From contig CAINLV010000015.1 in the NCBI GenBank assembly GCA_903850565.1, positions 1 to 54,391 of the forward strand: a DNA stretch of 54,391 nucleotides, given 5' to 3'. Source of the DNA: an uncultured Actinomycetes bacterium (GTDB lineage Bacteria > Actinomycetota > Actinomycetes > Nanopelagicales > Nanopelagicaceae). The notes beneath the pieces were generated by a model. The model was given only the letters and a program-made list of their open reading frames with translations, was not told the DNA's origin and made no database searches. The stretch's first letter is position 1. Each line of letters begins with the position of its first letter. Both the position numbers and the translations under genes were made by a program. Of the stretch, positions 25,931 through 33,914 are shown piece after piece.

Positions 25931-26383
25931 ATGTCGATAATCATTAGGCCCGTGACGGAAAAGGATAAGACTTTTTGGCTCCCCCTTTGGCATGCATATA
26001 ACGAATTCTATAAAACGACGATTGGCACTGAGCAGACCAACCTGACTTGGCAACGCCTGTTAAATCCGGACTTCAATATGTTCGGTTTAGTTGCGCTACA
26101 AGGCGAAGAAGTGATTGGCATGACCCACTACCTCTATCGACCTTCCACATGGTCAGCGGGCGATTATTGTTATTTGGAAGACCTTTTCGTGGTTCCAGAA
26201 GTCAGGGGCCAAGGCGTTGGCCGGGCGCTGATCGATGAAGTAAAACAAGCGGCAATCGACGCTGGTGCGGCCAGGCTTTATTGGACGACCGCGCCTGACA
26301 ACGTCACGGCAAGAAAACTCTATGACACCTATGCACTAGCAAATATGGTTCAGTACCAGATCAAAATCGATCCGCTTAGCTAA
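25931..26383 (+). CDS. GNAT family N-acetyltransferase
   Basis: This 150-residue acetyltransferase of the small GNAT type begins SIIIRPVTEKDKTFWLPLW. It has LEDLFVVPEVRGQGVGRALI (motif A, acetyl-CoA loop R-G-Q-G-V-G) and ends with ARLYWTTAPDNVTARKLYDT. The frame also contains an ATG at 25904, but AGGTGG six bases before the ATG at 25931 and the family N-terminus favour the latter. The acceptor is unknown; relatives resemble HPA2-like amine acetyltransferases. Its 3' end overlaps the convergent formamidase-like gene by eight bases. Confidence 0.88.
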   Translation: MSIIIRPVTEKDKTFWLPLWHAYNEFYKTTIGTEQTNLTWQRLLNPDFNMFGLVALQGEEVIGMTHYLYRPSTWSAGDYCYLEDLFVVPEVRGQGVGRALIDEVKQAAIDAGAARLYWTTAPDNVTARKLYDTYALANMVQYQIKIDPLS

Positions 26384-27293
26384 ATGGGTGTGGAGCTGCT
26401 GCAATCTTTGGAACGCGCATTTTCGCGATGATGCTTCCTGGTGATGGGTGGCAGTATTGAGCAATCCCCAGATCGCCAGCCACAGATAAAAAGATAAATG
26501 CATCTTCCATAGTGAATCCCCATTGATCCACAAGTAATTTAGCCGCTTCTTCACAGGCGCTTTTTAACGCATCATCCAGACTATCTGCACTAATTCCATG
26601 AGTAATCCACGAATCTGCAGTTTCAGTTACTGGCCAGCCACCATGTTTACCTTTAATAAGATCAACTTTGATTATTGCGGTTCCACCTATTTCAACACCA
26701 GTTCCAGAGATTTCTCCATCTCCCATCGATGCATGCATATCTCCGATGGCCAATTTTCCGCCAGGTTGGAAAACCGGAAGGTGAATTGTTGCGCCAATTC
26801 CATTTAGTTGATCATCCATATTTCCACCATGACGACCGGCAAGGAAAGTTGCAATTTCACCTTCAGCTGGAGCCACACCAATTACTCCAAACATAGGCCG
26901 AACTGGCCAAGAAACTTTTTCGTTCATGTGAATGATGCCATCGATAACTTTGAAAATTCGGGTGACAGGTGACTTCACTTGATCAATCAACTGGCCCCAT
27001 TCTGGAATACACATTCCAGCACCTTGAGCGTTTGGCTTGATATCTATAAGTGTTACTGAAAGCGAGTCCCCTGGTTCGGCACCATTAACATGAATGGGAC
27101 CTGTTGCACTATTAATTCGTGAAATATCTAATTTCTCCAAAGTGTCAGATTCACTTTGTACCTGTCCGGTAAAACAATCCCAGGTTTCGATCTCAATAAC
27201 TGTTCCAGGATCAACATTGACCACGGCTTCCATATCTGCTGAATACGCCCAAATGTGTTGATCTTTACTTATGCGAACAGTTGGAGTTGTCAT
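26376..27293 (-). CDS. Acetamidase/formamidase family hydrolase (FmdA/AmdA)
   Basis: The 305-residue enzyme belongs to the FmdA_AmdA family that hydrolyses formamide, acetamide or cyclic amides. Characteristic blocks are INSATGPIHVNGAEPGDSL (the V-x-G-A-x-P-G-D signature), DMHASMGDGEISGTGVEIG and HGISADSLDDALKSACEEA. It is the last gene of a three-gene leftward operon behind an acetoacetate-decarboxylase-like gene, with an AAGG site five bases before its ATG and AAGGAG further up. The natural amide is unknown. Operon partners suggest a keto-acid/amide catabolic route. Confidence 0.9.
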   Translation of the reverse strand: MTTPTVRISKDQHIWAYSADMEAVVNVDPGTVIEIETWDCFTGQVQSESDTLEKLDISRINSATGPIHVNGAEPGDSLSVTLIDIKPNAQGAGMCIPEWGQLIDQVKSPVTRIFKVIDGIIHMNEKVSWPVRPMFGVIGVAPAEGEIATFLAGRHGGNMDDQLNGIGATIHLPVFQPGGKLAIGDMHASMGDGEISGTGVEIGGTAIIKVDLIKGKHGGWPVTETADSWITHGISADSLDDALKSACEEAAKLLVDQWGFTMEDAFIFLSVAGDLGIAQYCHPSPGSIIAKMRVPKIAAAPHPFS

Positions 27294-27320
27294 CCCGACC
27301 TTTTCTCCTTAATTAGGCGA

Positions 27321-28088
27321 TCAATATTCGTGCAGAACCACACCTCCAACTAAGGAGAATGCGCCTTTCCAGTAATAACCTTCTAGATGCTGCAGGACTG
27401 GAAGCCTATACAAAGGCGCCTGAACATTCTCTTCAATCCGGCTTGTTACCGGCCCAGTCCAACATTCAGTTACATCAACGTCGTTGAAATCACGGGCGGT
27501 CAATTGGCGAATTCCCCGAGTTCTGTCTATCTGAGGAATTAATTTCAAATTGATGTTCTTTATGAAATTTACCCGTTTTGAAACTTCAGAAATGTCGCAG
27601 GCCTTGGCTTTATAAGGAAGAGTCGCAGTGAAAACCGTGATGCCATTTCGAACCAGAGTGCCAACAATCAGATCTTCTCTGGTTTCCAACTGCACTTTGG
27701 CAATTCGCTTGGGTTGCCCGTGAAATTCCCGCCCGCCTGCCATTGCCCGATCGCTATCCACGAAGAAATAGGGTGAATATGCGCCGGTTACTTTTCCATT
27801 TGGGCCATCAAATTCCACTTGAACCATCACATTAACTTCTTGGGTATTGGCGCCCATCCCGGCTACATCACCCCACCTGCCAATTTGCACCATCACTACG
27901 TCGCTAATTGGTTTTAGTGGTTCTGGAACGAGGGCCGCAATTGCCTCGGGGTTGGTTCGGTACTGAGCCACCAACACTTCTGAATCTTTGAAGCGAGCCG
28001 GCGGTGGGCCAGTTAAAGGATTATCTAGAGGCACCGAATGGGCGTCGTAGGGTGAAGGAATATCGTGAAGGTAGTGCAGTTCGCTCAT
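27321..28088 (-). CDS. Acetoacetate decarboxylase family protein
   Basis: The 255-residue protein matches the ADC fold. AGGREFHGQPKRIAKV contains the family G-R-E-x-x-G-x-P-K block, whose lysine is the likely Schiff-base residue of true decarboxylases; the adjacent position, often a second lysine, is arginine here. Blocks ALVPEPLKPISDVVMVQIGRW and AYSPYFFVDSDRAMAGG are also typical. It may decarboxylate a beta-keto acid or act as a related aldolase-dehydratase. I chose the ATG at 28088, which has AAGGA five bases upstream, over the upstream in-frame start at 28121 that overlaps the SDR gene. It lies 13 bases after that gene. Confidence 0.85.
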   Translation of the reverse strand: MSELHYLHDIPSPYDAHSVPLDNPLTGPPPARFKDSEVLVAQYRTNPEAIAALVPEPLKPISDVVMVQIGRWGDVAGMGANTQEVNVMVQVEFDGPNGKVTGAYSPYFFVDSDRAMAGGREFHGQPKRIAKVQLETREDLIVGTLVRNGITVFTATLPYKAKACDISEVSKRVNFIKNINLKLIPQIDRTRGIRQLTARDFNDVDVTECWTGPVTSRIEENVQAPLYRLPVLQHLEGYYWKGAFSLVGGVVLHEY

Positions 28089-28101
28089 GGGCTTCCTTTC
28101 G

Positions 28102-28911
28102 TTACCAATCCAAACTTCCACCAGGATTCATTGCCAAATTTCCGCCATCTACTGGAAGGGCAATGCCCGTAACCATTGATGCCGCATCGGAAGCTAAGAA
28201 AAGCACTGGGCCAACCATTTCGCCAGGATCGCCTAATCGACCCATGGGAATGCCTGACTTCACTCGGGTGACCAATTTTGCGTGTGCCGGATCGTTCATA
28301 AAATTGGTCCAGCCCTGGTTAATAAACTGGCACGGCAAAATGCTGTTGACCCGAATGTTGTGCTCAGCCCAGGCAAAGGAGCAATCTCGAGTCATCTGAA
28401 TGACTCCGCCCTTTGCCGCCCCGTAGGCCAGACTGCCGCGGCCCAAGGCAGTCACGCCAGCTATCGACCCAAAGTTGATGATGCTTCCCCCATTGCCAGC
28501 TTTGATCATTCGCTGTGCGGCAGCTCGGGAGGTCAAGAAGAAGCTGGTCAGGTCCGCCGCGATTGTCGCATTCCACTCTTCAACTGGAAATTCTTCAGGG
28601 GGATAGCGGTTTACCGGAGCGGAGATGGCATTGATCAAAATATTCACCGGCGAGATTTCATCAATTTGGGCAAAGATGCTCTCAACCACTGCTTCTGTGC
28701 TCAAATCCGCCCCAAAAGCGTCTCCCTGGCCTCCCTGCGCGTTAACTTCGTTGGCAACTCGGGTGGCACTCTCCAAATTGGTATCGATCACTATTACCCG
28801 GGCACCAGCCTGAGAAAGGCCCAGGCTGATGGCTCGTCCCAGAGAACCGCCACCACCTGTGATGACCGCAGTTCGATTGGTGAGATTAAAAAGATCTATG
28901 GAAGTAGGCAT
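28102..28911 (-). CDS. Short-chain dehydrogenase/reductase (SDR)
   Basis: This 269-residue NAD(P)-dependent oxidoreductase has the classical features: the glycine-rich loop ITGGGGSLGRAI (residues about 17-28), NILINAIS in place of NNAG, the catalytic serine in IINFGSIAG, the Y-x-x-x-K pair in LAYGAAKGG, and the C-terminal GIALPVDGGN. The acidic IDTN after the second strand suggests NAD. It is the first gene of the operon with the decarboxylase-like and formamidase-like genes and has its own strong promoter, ending six bases before the ATG. The substrate is a hydroxy or keto compound, not identified. Confidence 0.92.
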   Translation of the reverse strand: MPTSIDLFNLTNRTAVITGGGGSLGRAISLGLSQAGARVIVIDTNLESATRVANEVNAQGGQGDAFGADLSTEAVVESIFAQIDEISPVNILINAISAPVNRYPPEEFPVEEWNATIAADLTSFFLTSRAAAQRMIKAGNGGSIINFGSIAGVTALGRGSLAYGAAKGGVIQMTRDCSFAWAEHNIRVNSILPCQFINQGWTNFMNDPAHAKLVTRVKSGIPMGRLGDPGEMVGPVLFLASDAASMVTGIALPVDGGNLAMNPGGSLDW

Positions 28912-28917
28912 TGCAAA

Positions 28918-28946
28918 ATCCTAAGTTCTATCTACTACTTCGTCAA
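28918..28946 (-). promoter_or_regulatory. Promoter of the SDR-decarboxylase-amidase operon (leaderless)
   Basis: On the minus strand, TTGACG (28941-28946), exactly 17 bases, then TAGGAT (28918-28923), then six bases to the ATG at 28911. Spacing is ideal and would place the transcription start at the initiation codon. An imperfect 13-base palindrome, GTCAACAGTTAAC on the plus strand (28942-28954), overlaps the -35 box and could be an operator. Confidence 0.65.
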
Positions 28947-29030
28947 CAGTTAACAATGTCTTATTTGGCTTCGACTTGAAGGTTCAACGGGAACCTCAAT
29001 ACCGGCCTTTATCCGAGGTAGAGTCAATAT

Positions 29031-30155
29031 GTGCTGGCAATCAAATCAAGAATTCTTTCATCAAGGAAGATTCTGACAGCGTTATTAATTTACGAAGTAA
29101 TTCGAATTTCAAATTTCTTACTTTTCTATTTCTATATGGGATTGCACCATAGAAACTGGCAAAAGGTTTTTTATCGCTGGGATTCCGAGTGGTATAAATC
29201 CATCGCCCAATATGGTTACGGCCACGTCGTACATTCCAGAGGAAGGACTTTAAGTAGCGAGACATTCTTCCCGCTATTTCCATATTTTGAGAAGGCGATA
29301 GGTAAGCTTTTTGGGTTTTCCTACATTGATAGCGGCATCGTGATCTCTTTGATGGCTGGTTTTATTGCCGCCATCATGATTTATAAATCCGTAGAAATTA
29401 TCTCCTCACCGAAAGCAGCACTTATTACAGTAGCGCTCTGGGGCTTGCTACCAGTTGGCTATGTTCAAATGCTGGCATATAGCGAAACACTCTTCGTTGC
29501 CCTCTGCGCCTTCGCACTATATTTTTCCTTGAAGAAAAACTTTTTCGTTGCTTCACTTTTTTGCATTCTTGCCGGACTAACAAGGCCAAGTGGTCTAGCC
29601 GTCGCTCTGGCGGTATCGATCAGTGTCGTAATTCAATGGCGGAAAAGTTCTGATGCACGGATGCAGCTAAAGGATTTGGTGGTTCTAATTCTTTTGCCCT
29701 TGGGATGGCTTGGATTCCTAATATATCTAGCGATCAAACATCACAATCCTTTTGCATATTTTGAACTTCAAAAAGATTGGAAGAATGGATTTGATTTCGG
29801 TCGCGCATTCTTAGAATGGATTTGGCACTACTTCTCAGCTGGAAATCCACTCATAGGTACTGGGATACTTATTGCTTCTGCCATCCCATTTTTTCTACTT
29901 CGCGCTTCAATAAGAACAAAACAGCCCGTTGAATTTCTAGTTTTTTCGGGATTTCTTATCTTTATTTCTTTCACGACTCAGGGATATTTCGGATCCAAGC
30001 CCAGGTACTTAATGCCCGCCTATCCATTATTGATTCCGTTGAGTGTTTGGTTGACCGAAACTTCGCGGTTCAAGCGGGGTCTCTTCGTGGTGATATTTGC
30101 GGTCATTGGCTTAACAACTTCCGTCCTTGCCTTAGCAGGCAACGGCCCACCATGA
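29031..30155 (+). CDS. PIG-V-like (GT-C) mannosyltransferase
   Basis: The 374-residue membrane protein resembles PIG-V/GT76-type polyprenyl-phosphate mannosyltransferases. The catalytic loop after helix 1 reads YRWDSEWYKSIAQYGY, with the conserved W-D-S-x-W-Y, and FFPLFPYFEKAIGKLFG follows, the family's F-P-x-x-P block. About nine further helices follow, with LAGLTRPSGLAVAL being another family landmark. It would add mannose to an extracellular lipid or protein acceptor. The start is a GTG; TAGAGT six bases upstream suggests a leaderless message, and GAGGT eleven bases upstream is a weak alternative ribosome site. Confidence 0.8.
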   Translation: MLAIKSRILSSRKILTALLIYEVIRISNFLLFYFYMGLHHRNWQKVFYRWDSEWYKSIAQYGYGHVVHSRGRTLSSETFFPLFPYFEKAIGKLFGFSYIDSGIVISLMAGFIAAIMIYKSVEIISSPKAALITVALWGLLPVGYVQMLAYSETLFVALCAFALYFSLKKNFFVASLFCILAGLTRPSGLAVALAVSISVVIQWRKSSDARMQLKDLVVLILLPLGWLGFLIYLAIKHHNPFAYFELQKDWKNGFDFGRAFLEWIWHYFSAGNPLIGTGILIASAIPFFLLRASIRTKQPVEFLVFSGFLIFISFTTQGYFGSKPRYLMPAYPLLIPLSVWLTETSRFKRGLFVVIFAVIGLTTSVLALAGNGPP

Positions 30156-30194
30156 AGAGACCAAATCATTTGTTCTTAATGACTTACTCTTTGA

Positions 30195-30476
30195 TTAATT
30201 TCCTTTTGCAGGATTAAGAACTCCGCCAACTGGAGTTATTTTATTGGCAGGAAATCCGCCCCGTTCAGCATGCTCACGAATTAGAGCTTCTGATGAAGCG
30301 TTGTATACACAATAGATCTTGTCGCCTGCAGCAAAGCTATTAACCCATTCAATTTCACTGCCTTCGCTCTTCATTTCAGCCAAGACACCGTTTGAATGCT
30401 TAGATATGTTTACCAACTCTTGCTCTGGCAAGTTGCCAGCACCAGGAATTTCTCTTTCGATAATATATTGTTGCAT
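30195..30476 (-). CDS. DUF4242 family protein (SCO4226-like)
   Basis: This 93-residue ferredoxin-like-fold protein has the family start QQYIIEREIPGAGNLP, the IEWVNSFAAGDKIYCVY centre and the AHL/H-A-E-R-G-G-F-P end. A Streptomyces relative (SCO4226) binds nickel; metal ligands cannot be assigned here. The start at 30476 is favoured over the longer frame at 30518 because AAGGAG stands seven bases before it. It converges with the mannosyltransferase gene, and 270 bases of apparently non-coding DNA separate it from the protease start (30477-30746); I see no confident element in that gap. Confidence 0.85.
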   Translation of the reverse strand: MQQYIIEREIPGAGNLPEQELVNISKHSNGVLAEMKSEGSEIEWVNSFAAGDKIYCVYNASSEALIREHAERGGFPANKITPVGGVLNPAKGN

Positions 30477-30746
30477 TACAGTTCTCCTTCTGTAGGGTGT
30501 GATTACAGTAGTGAGCAAAGTATTGATTTCTTATGAAAAATTTATTAAATTTAGGTGAACTCGAAAGTGTGAGAATTAAGTGATTATATTGAGTGATAAA
30601 AGAGAAGGACTATTTATTCGAAGTACTTTCAGCTCGTTCCATTGTTTTAAGACTTTTTGTATACGGATGAGCACCATCGGTGGGTTTTTCTTCCTTTTAC
30701 CGCCTTAAATAAACCTTTCTGCAGATACTTATGCAAAACTTTCCAA

Positions 30747-32879
30747 ATGCGTAAAACACTTTCATTCGCTCTTACTGTGGCATTGTCTTTGGTTTCGGTT
30801 ACTTCCTACGCCAGTACGCCAAAACCCTTTCCTGGAGGTATCTGCGCAAAAGCCGGTGCTACTGTCATATCAAGTAATAAAAAATTCACGTGCGTGAAAA
30901 ATGGAAAGAAATTGCAATGGAATAGTGGTGTTGTTAGTAAAACTCCAACTAGTCCCGCTGGAAGAAAGACAACCTCCCCCTCGGCTACACCTTCACCTAC
31001 GCTTTCAGAACCCTCAAAATTAGCCCCCTCCCCAATTCCCACAATAGCTCCTGCGCCAATGGCAACTCTGGCAACTCCCGCTCCATCTGAGTCGGCAACT
31101 CCAATGGCAACTCCCGCTCCATCTGAGTCGGCAACTCCAATGGCAACTCCCACTCCATCTGAGTCGGCAACACCAGAGCCTGTGGAAACTTCGAGCCCAA
31201 CCCCAACGGCGACGGCGAGCAAAATGCCGAGCCCAACCCCAACGGCGACGGCAATAGAAATTCCACGGATTAATTCAGTTTCAAAATCGGAACCAGTGGC
31301 TTTTTCACATTCGATTATCGCATCGGATAAATCAAAAGGACCGGCGATTATCGAAGTCCCAGGAAATTTGCTTTCTGCTCCTGCGAAAACAAATGTCAAA
31401 CTTTGGCTTGCCGATCCGCGAGATATTGGGTCTGCTTTAGCTGGTGGCGGGATTTTTTATTGGACTGCCGCCCAAAATTATCCCTTCGTTCCGGCAAACG
31501 ATGACGGAAGTATTTATCTAACATTGGCGGCGGGTTCTTATTCGATCGATTCAGTAGAAGGACCTGGTTTGGCGAATGTCATGTCCAGGCACCGATATGA
31601 ACTGACTGTCTTAGATTCTGGCGCGGTGAGCATCCAAAACCTCGCGCCGAATGATCGGGGAATTTTTGCAATAAAGACCGACCTCATCGCGACACCAGGT
31701 TCTAACGGAGCGAGCGAATTAGCAAAGTTGTGGTCGTTGGCCAGTATGCCGGCCTCCACATTTGTGCCGACATCTTCCTGTCAACTTCTTGATTCTGTGA
31801 CCGCTGCTCGAAGTTTGAATACTGATTTGTCGGCGGGATTTCCGAAGGTTCGAATCAGACTCCCTTCGTACGGAAATATTCGAGCGCTTATTGTTCCTAT
31901 CGATTTCACGGATATTAAAGGAAAAGACAACACCGTTACGTATTTCACGCCAGTAGCAAATGGCGTCAGAGATTTCTATTATCAACAGTCATATGGTCGA
32001 CTAACTTTTGATTTCACCATTATTCCTAATTGGGTTCGCGTTCCCTTCACCTCGACTAAATATGGAACAGGTGGAAGTGTGGGTGCGGGAGATCCCGACG
32101 GTTATCTCAATGAAATCATTTCTCTGACGGATCCTGAAATTGATTACAGTCAATATGATGCCATTTACTACTTGGTTCCGAAAGAAATGCCAATGGCGAA
32201 TATGGGCTGGGGCCCGGCAATCACCTCCCCGCACATGACTTCCACTGGCGCGATCGTTAACGGCGCAACTGGCGGCGCAGATATGTACCTAAATGAGAAC
32301 AATGGAATTGTGGGTGGTCGTTGGAAGTGGATGGCCCACGAAACTGGGCATGCCTTTGGTCTTTACGATGAAGATTATCAACACAAATCGCAATCTTTAG
32401 GTTTTTGGGACATCATGGCTATGAGCTGGTCCAACCAAGCAATAGAGATGGTCGCTTGGGATCGGTATCTAGAAGGCTGGTTGACCAATGAGCAAATTGG
32501 TTGTTCTACGAAAGCGGCCTTAACCACTACTGGAACTTCTTTTAAAATTGATCCTTTGGTTCGCCAAAATGACAAACAAAAAGTAGTAATGGTCGCCCTC
32601 TCTCCTACCAAAATATTGGTTATGGAATCTAGAAGAAATGAAGGGTTGGATATCTTGCCTCCGAACCAAGAAGGTTTGTTGGTTTACACCGTGGATACTT
32701 CTATTGGTCAACTTGGTGGCGGCTACGTGGTTCACCCTCGCAACGGAGCAACCAATAAGTCCTCCTATCAGGATGCCGCATTGCACGTTGGTGATTCGAT
32801 AGTTGTCGCAGGCGTGAAAATCACAGTTACTGCTTCGGGTAGTGATGGCGACACGGTCACCGTCGGCCTTGCGGGTTAA
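30747..32879 (+). CDS. Exported M6-like metalloprotease with repeat-rich stalk
   Basis: The 710-residue precursor has a Sec signal peptide (MRKTLSFALTVALSLVSVTS, cleavage near SYA). A short Cys-containing module follows (GGICAKAGATV ... KKFTCVKNGKKLQW, about residues 27-60), then a Pro/Thr/Ser/Ala-rich linker with tandem ESATPMATPAP repeats, and a C-terminal protease domain. The zinc motif is HETGHAFGLYDED (His531, Glu532, His535, Asp541), followed by the Met-turn-like DIMAMSW. This fits peptidase family M6 (immune inhibitor A-like). The upstream frame to 30657 is not used because the signal peptide starts at 30747. It probably digests extracellular protein. The Cys module may be a wall- or surface-binding unit. 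Confidence 0.85.
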   Translation: MRKTLSFALTVALSLVSVTSYASTPKPFPGGICAKAGATVISSNKKFTCVKNGKKLQWNSGVVSKTPTSPAGRKTTSPSATPSPTLSEPSKLAPSPIPTIAPAPMATLATPAPSESATPMATPAPSESATPMATPTPSESATPEPVETSSPTPTATASKMPSPTPTATAIEIPRINSVSKSEPVAFSHSIIASDKSKGPAIIEVPGNLLSAPAKTNVKLWLADPRDIGSALAGGGIFYWTAAQNYPFVPANDDGSIYLTLAAGSYSIDSVEGPGLANVMSRHRYELTVLDSGAVSIQNLAPNDRGIFAIKTDLIATPGSNGASELAKLWSLASMPASTFVPTSSCQLLDSVTAARSLNTDLSAGFPKVRIRLPSYGNIRALIVPIDFTDIKGKDNTVTYFTPVANGVRDFYYQQSYGRLTFDFTIIPNWVRVPFTSTKYGTGGSVGAGDPDGYLNEIISLTDPEIDYSQYDAIYYLVPKEMPMANMGWGPAITSPHMTSTGAIVNGATGGADMYLNENNGIVGGRWKWMAHETGHAFGLYDEDYQHKSQSLGFWDIMAMSWSNQAIEMVAWDRYLEGWLTNEQIGCSTKAALTTTGTSFKIDPLVRQNDKQKVVMVALSPTKILVMESRRNEGLDILPPNQEGLLVYTVDTSIGQLGGGYVVHPRNGATNKSSYQDAALHVGDSIVVAGVKITVTASGSDGDTVTVGLAG
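31070..31171 (+). repeat. 36-base tandem repeat inside the protease linker
   Basis: A 36-base unit is repeated at 31070-31105, 31106-31141 and partially at 31142-31171, encoding ATPAPSESATPM units. The units are almost identical at the DNA level, so the array is recent or kept uniform by slippage. A further shorter duplication encodes the SPTPTATA motif near 31193-31254. Copy number is likely to vary between strains. Confidence 0.92.
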
Positions 32880-32926
32880 ACTTCAGAAAAGTGCGCAATC
32901 CGCAGCACTGGAGATGTGGTGTTGAT

Positions 32927-33907
32927 ATGGCAATCCCAACCAGAAAAGTCGGTCCTTACGAAGTCTCGGCGATTGGCTTGGGTTGTTGGCCTTTGTCTGG
33001 CGTTCCAAAGGCAGCAAGCCACATTCTCCAAGACCGCGACGGCGCGATTGCGGTTATACAAGCCGCCCTTGATTTGGGAATTACGTTGATCGATACGGCA
33101 GATGTATATGCCCCTACTTGGAATACCTTTGGGCACAATGAACTTTTAATCGCTGAAGCGATTCGTACTTGGTCTGGAAATTCCCACGCAAAGGCAAAGA
33201 TCGTTGTAGCCACGAAAGGTGGGGTCACTAGAGATAAGGGCGTAGACGCCTTTGGCATTGGTGGGCGCAATGCCTCCAAACACTATTTATATCGGGCGGT
33301 TGAAGCCTCTGCACTTCGACTGGGAGTTTCAAAAATAAAGCTGTGGCAACATCACCGGCTGGATCCAGCCATTCCATATGAAACTCAATTCGAAAATGTA
33401 ATGACGCTGCACCAACACGGGTTCGTGGAAAATATTGGAATAGGTAATGTCAACGCAGAACAGTTAAGGCGAGCGATAAAAATCGGTGGCAAGGCTTCAG
33501 AAGGCGGAGTAGTTTCGGTTCAGAATGAATTCAGCCCGCGCCAGCGGAATTGGCAAGAAGTCATAGATATATGTGCTGAAAATGGCATCGCGTATTTGCC
33601 TTGGTCACCACTTGGTGGAATCGATAAGGGTGCTGCCGATGTTGGAACTTCCCGCTATGGAAAGTTTGTGGAGGTGGCAAACACAAAAGGAGTTTCGCCA
33701 TTTGCAATTACTATCGCTTGGCATCTGGCCAACTTTCCAAATTCAATCCCGATTCCCGGATCCACCAAAGTCGCCAACTACTTAGACACGGCCCAAGGAT
33801 TGAATGTGCAACTCTCTGCCGATGAATTGGAACTGCTAAATTCAAACCTGCCGCCATCTAGTCCAGTGGAAGAAGAACTTCTTGACGGAGTCCAATTTCG
33901 AGATTAA
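32927..33907 (+). CDS. Aldo/keto reductase
   Basis: This 326-residue TIM-barrel NADPH oxidoreductase shows the AKR pattern: VGPYEVSAIGLGCWPLSG, LIDTADVYAP (Asp and Tyr), VVATKGGV (Lys), KLWQHHRLDP (His) and the C-terminal IPIPGSTKVANYLD block that binds the cofactor phosphate. The longer frame from 32891 is unlikely because the family N-terminus begins at the ATG at 32927. It follows the protease gene by 47 bases and converges with the fusion-protein gene. The substrate is unknown. Confidence 0.9.
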   Translation: MAIPTRKVGPYEVSAIGLGCWPLSGVPKAASHILQDRDGAIAVIQAALDLGITLIDTADVYAPTWNTFGHNELLIAEAIRTWSGNSHAKAKIVVATKGGVTRDKGVDAFGIGGRNASKHYLYRAVEASALRLGVSKIKLWQHHRLDPAIPYETQFENVMTLHQHGFVENIGIGNVNAEQLRRAIKIGGKASEGGVVSVQNEFSPRQRNWQEVIDICAENGIAYLPWSPLGGIDKGAADVGTSRYGKFVEVANTKGVSPFAITIAWHLANFPNSIPIPGSTKVANYLDTAQGLNVQLSADELELLNSNLPPSSPVEEELLDGVQFRD

Positions 33908-33914
33908 TCGAAAT

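Noticed and set aside
28282-28953. Plus-strand frame of 223 codons inside the SDR gene
   Set aside because: It is antisense to a complete SDR with all its motifs, and its predicted protein has no domain structure.
31070-31171. Short direct repeats that could suggest a CRISPR array
   Set aside because: The units are contiguous with no spacers and encode an in-frame peptide repeat of the protease linker.
30806-31399. Long minus-strand frame of 197 codons opposite the protease linker
   Set aside because: It is a mirror of the low-complexity Pro/Thr/Ser repeat on the other strand, giving a Gly/Val/Ala-rich artefact. The plus strand has a signal peptide and a protease domain in frame.
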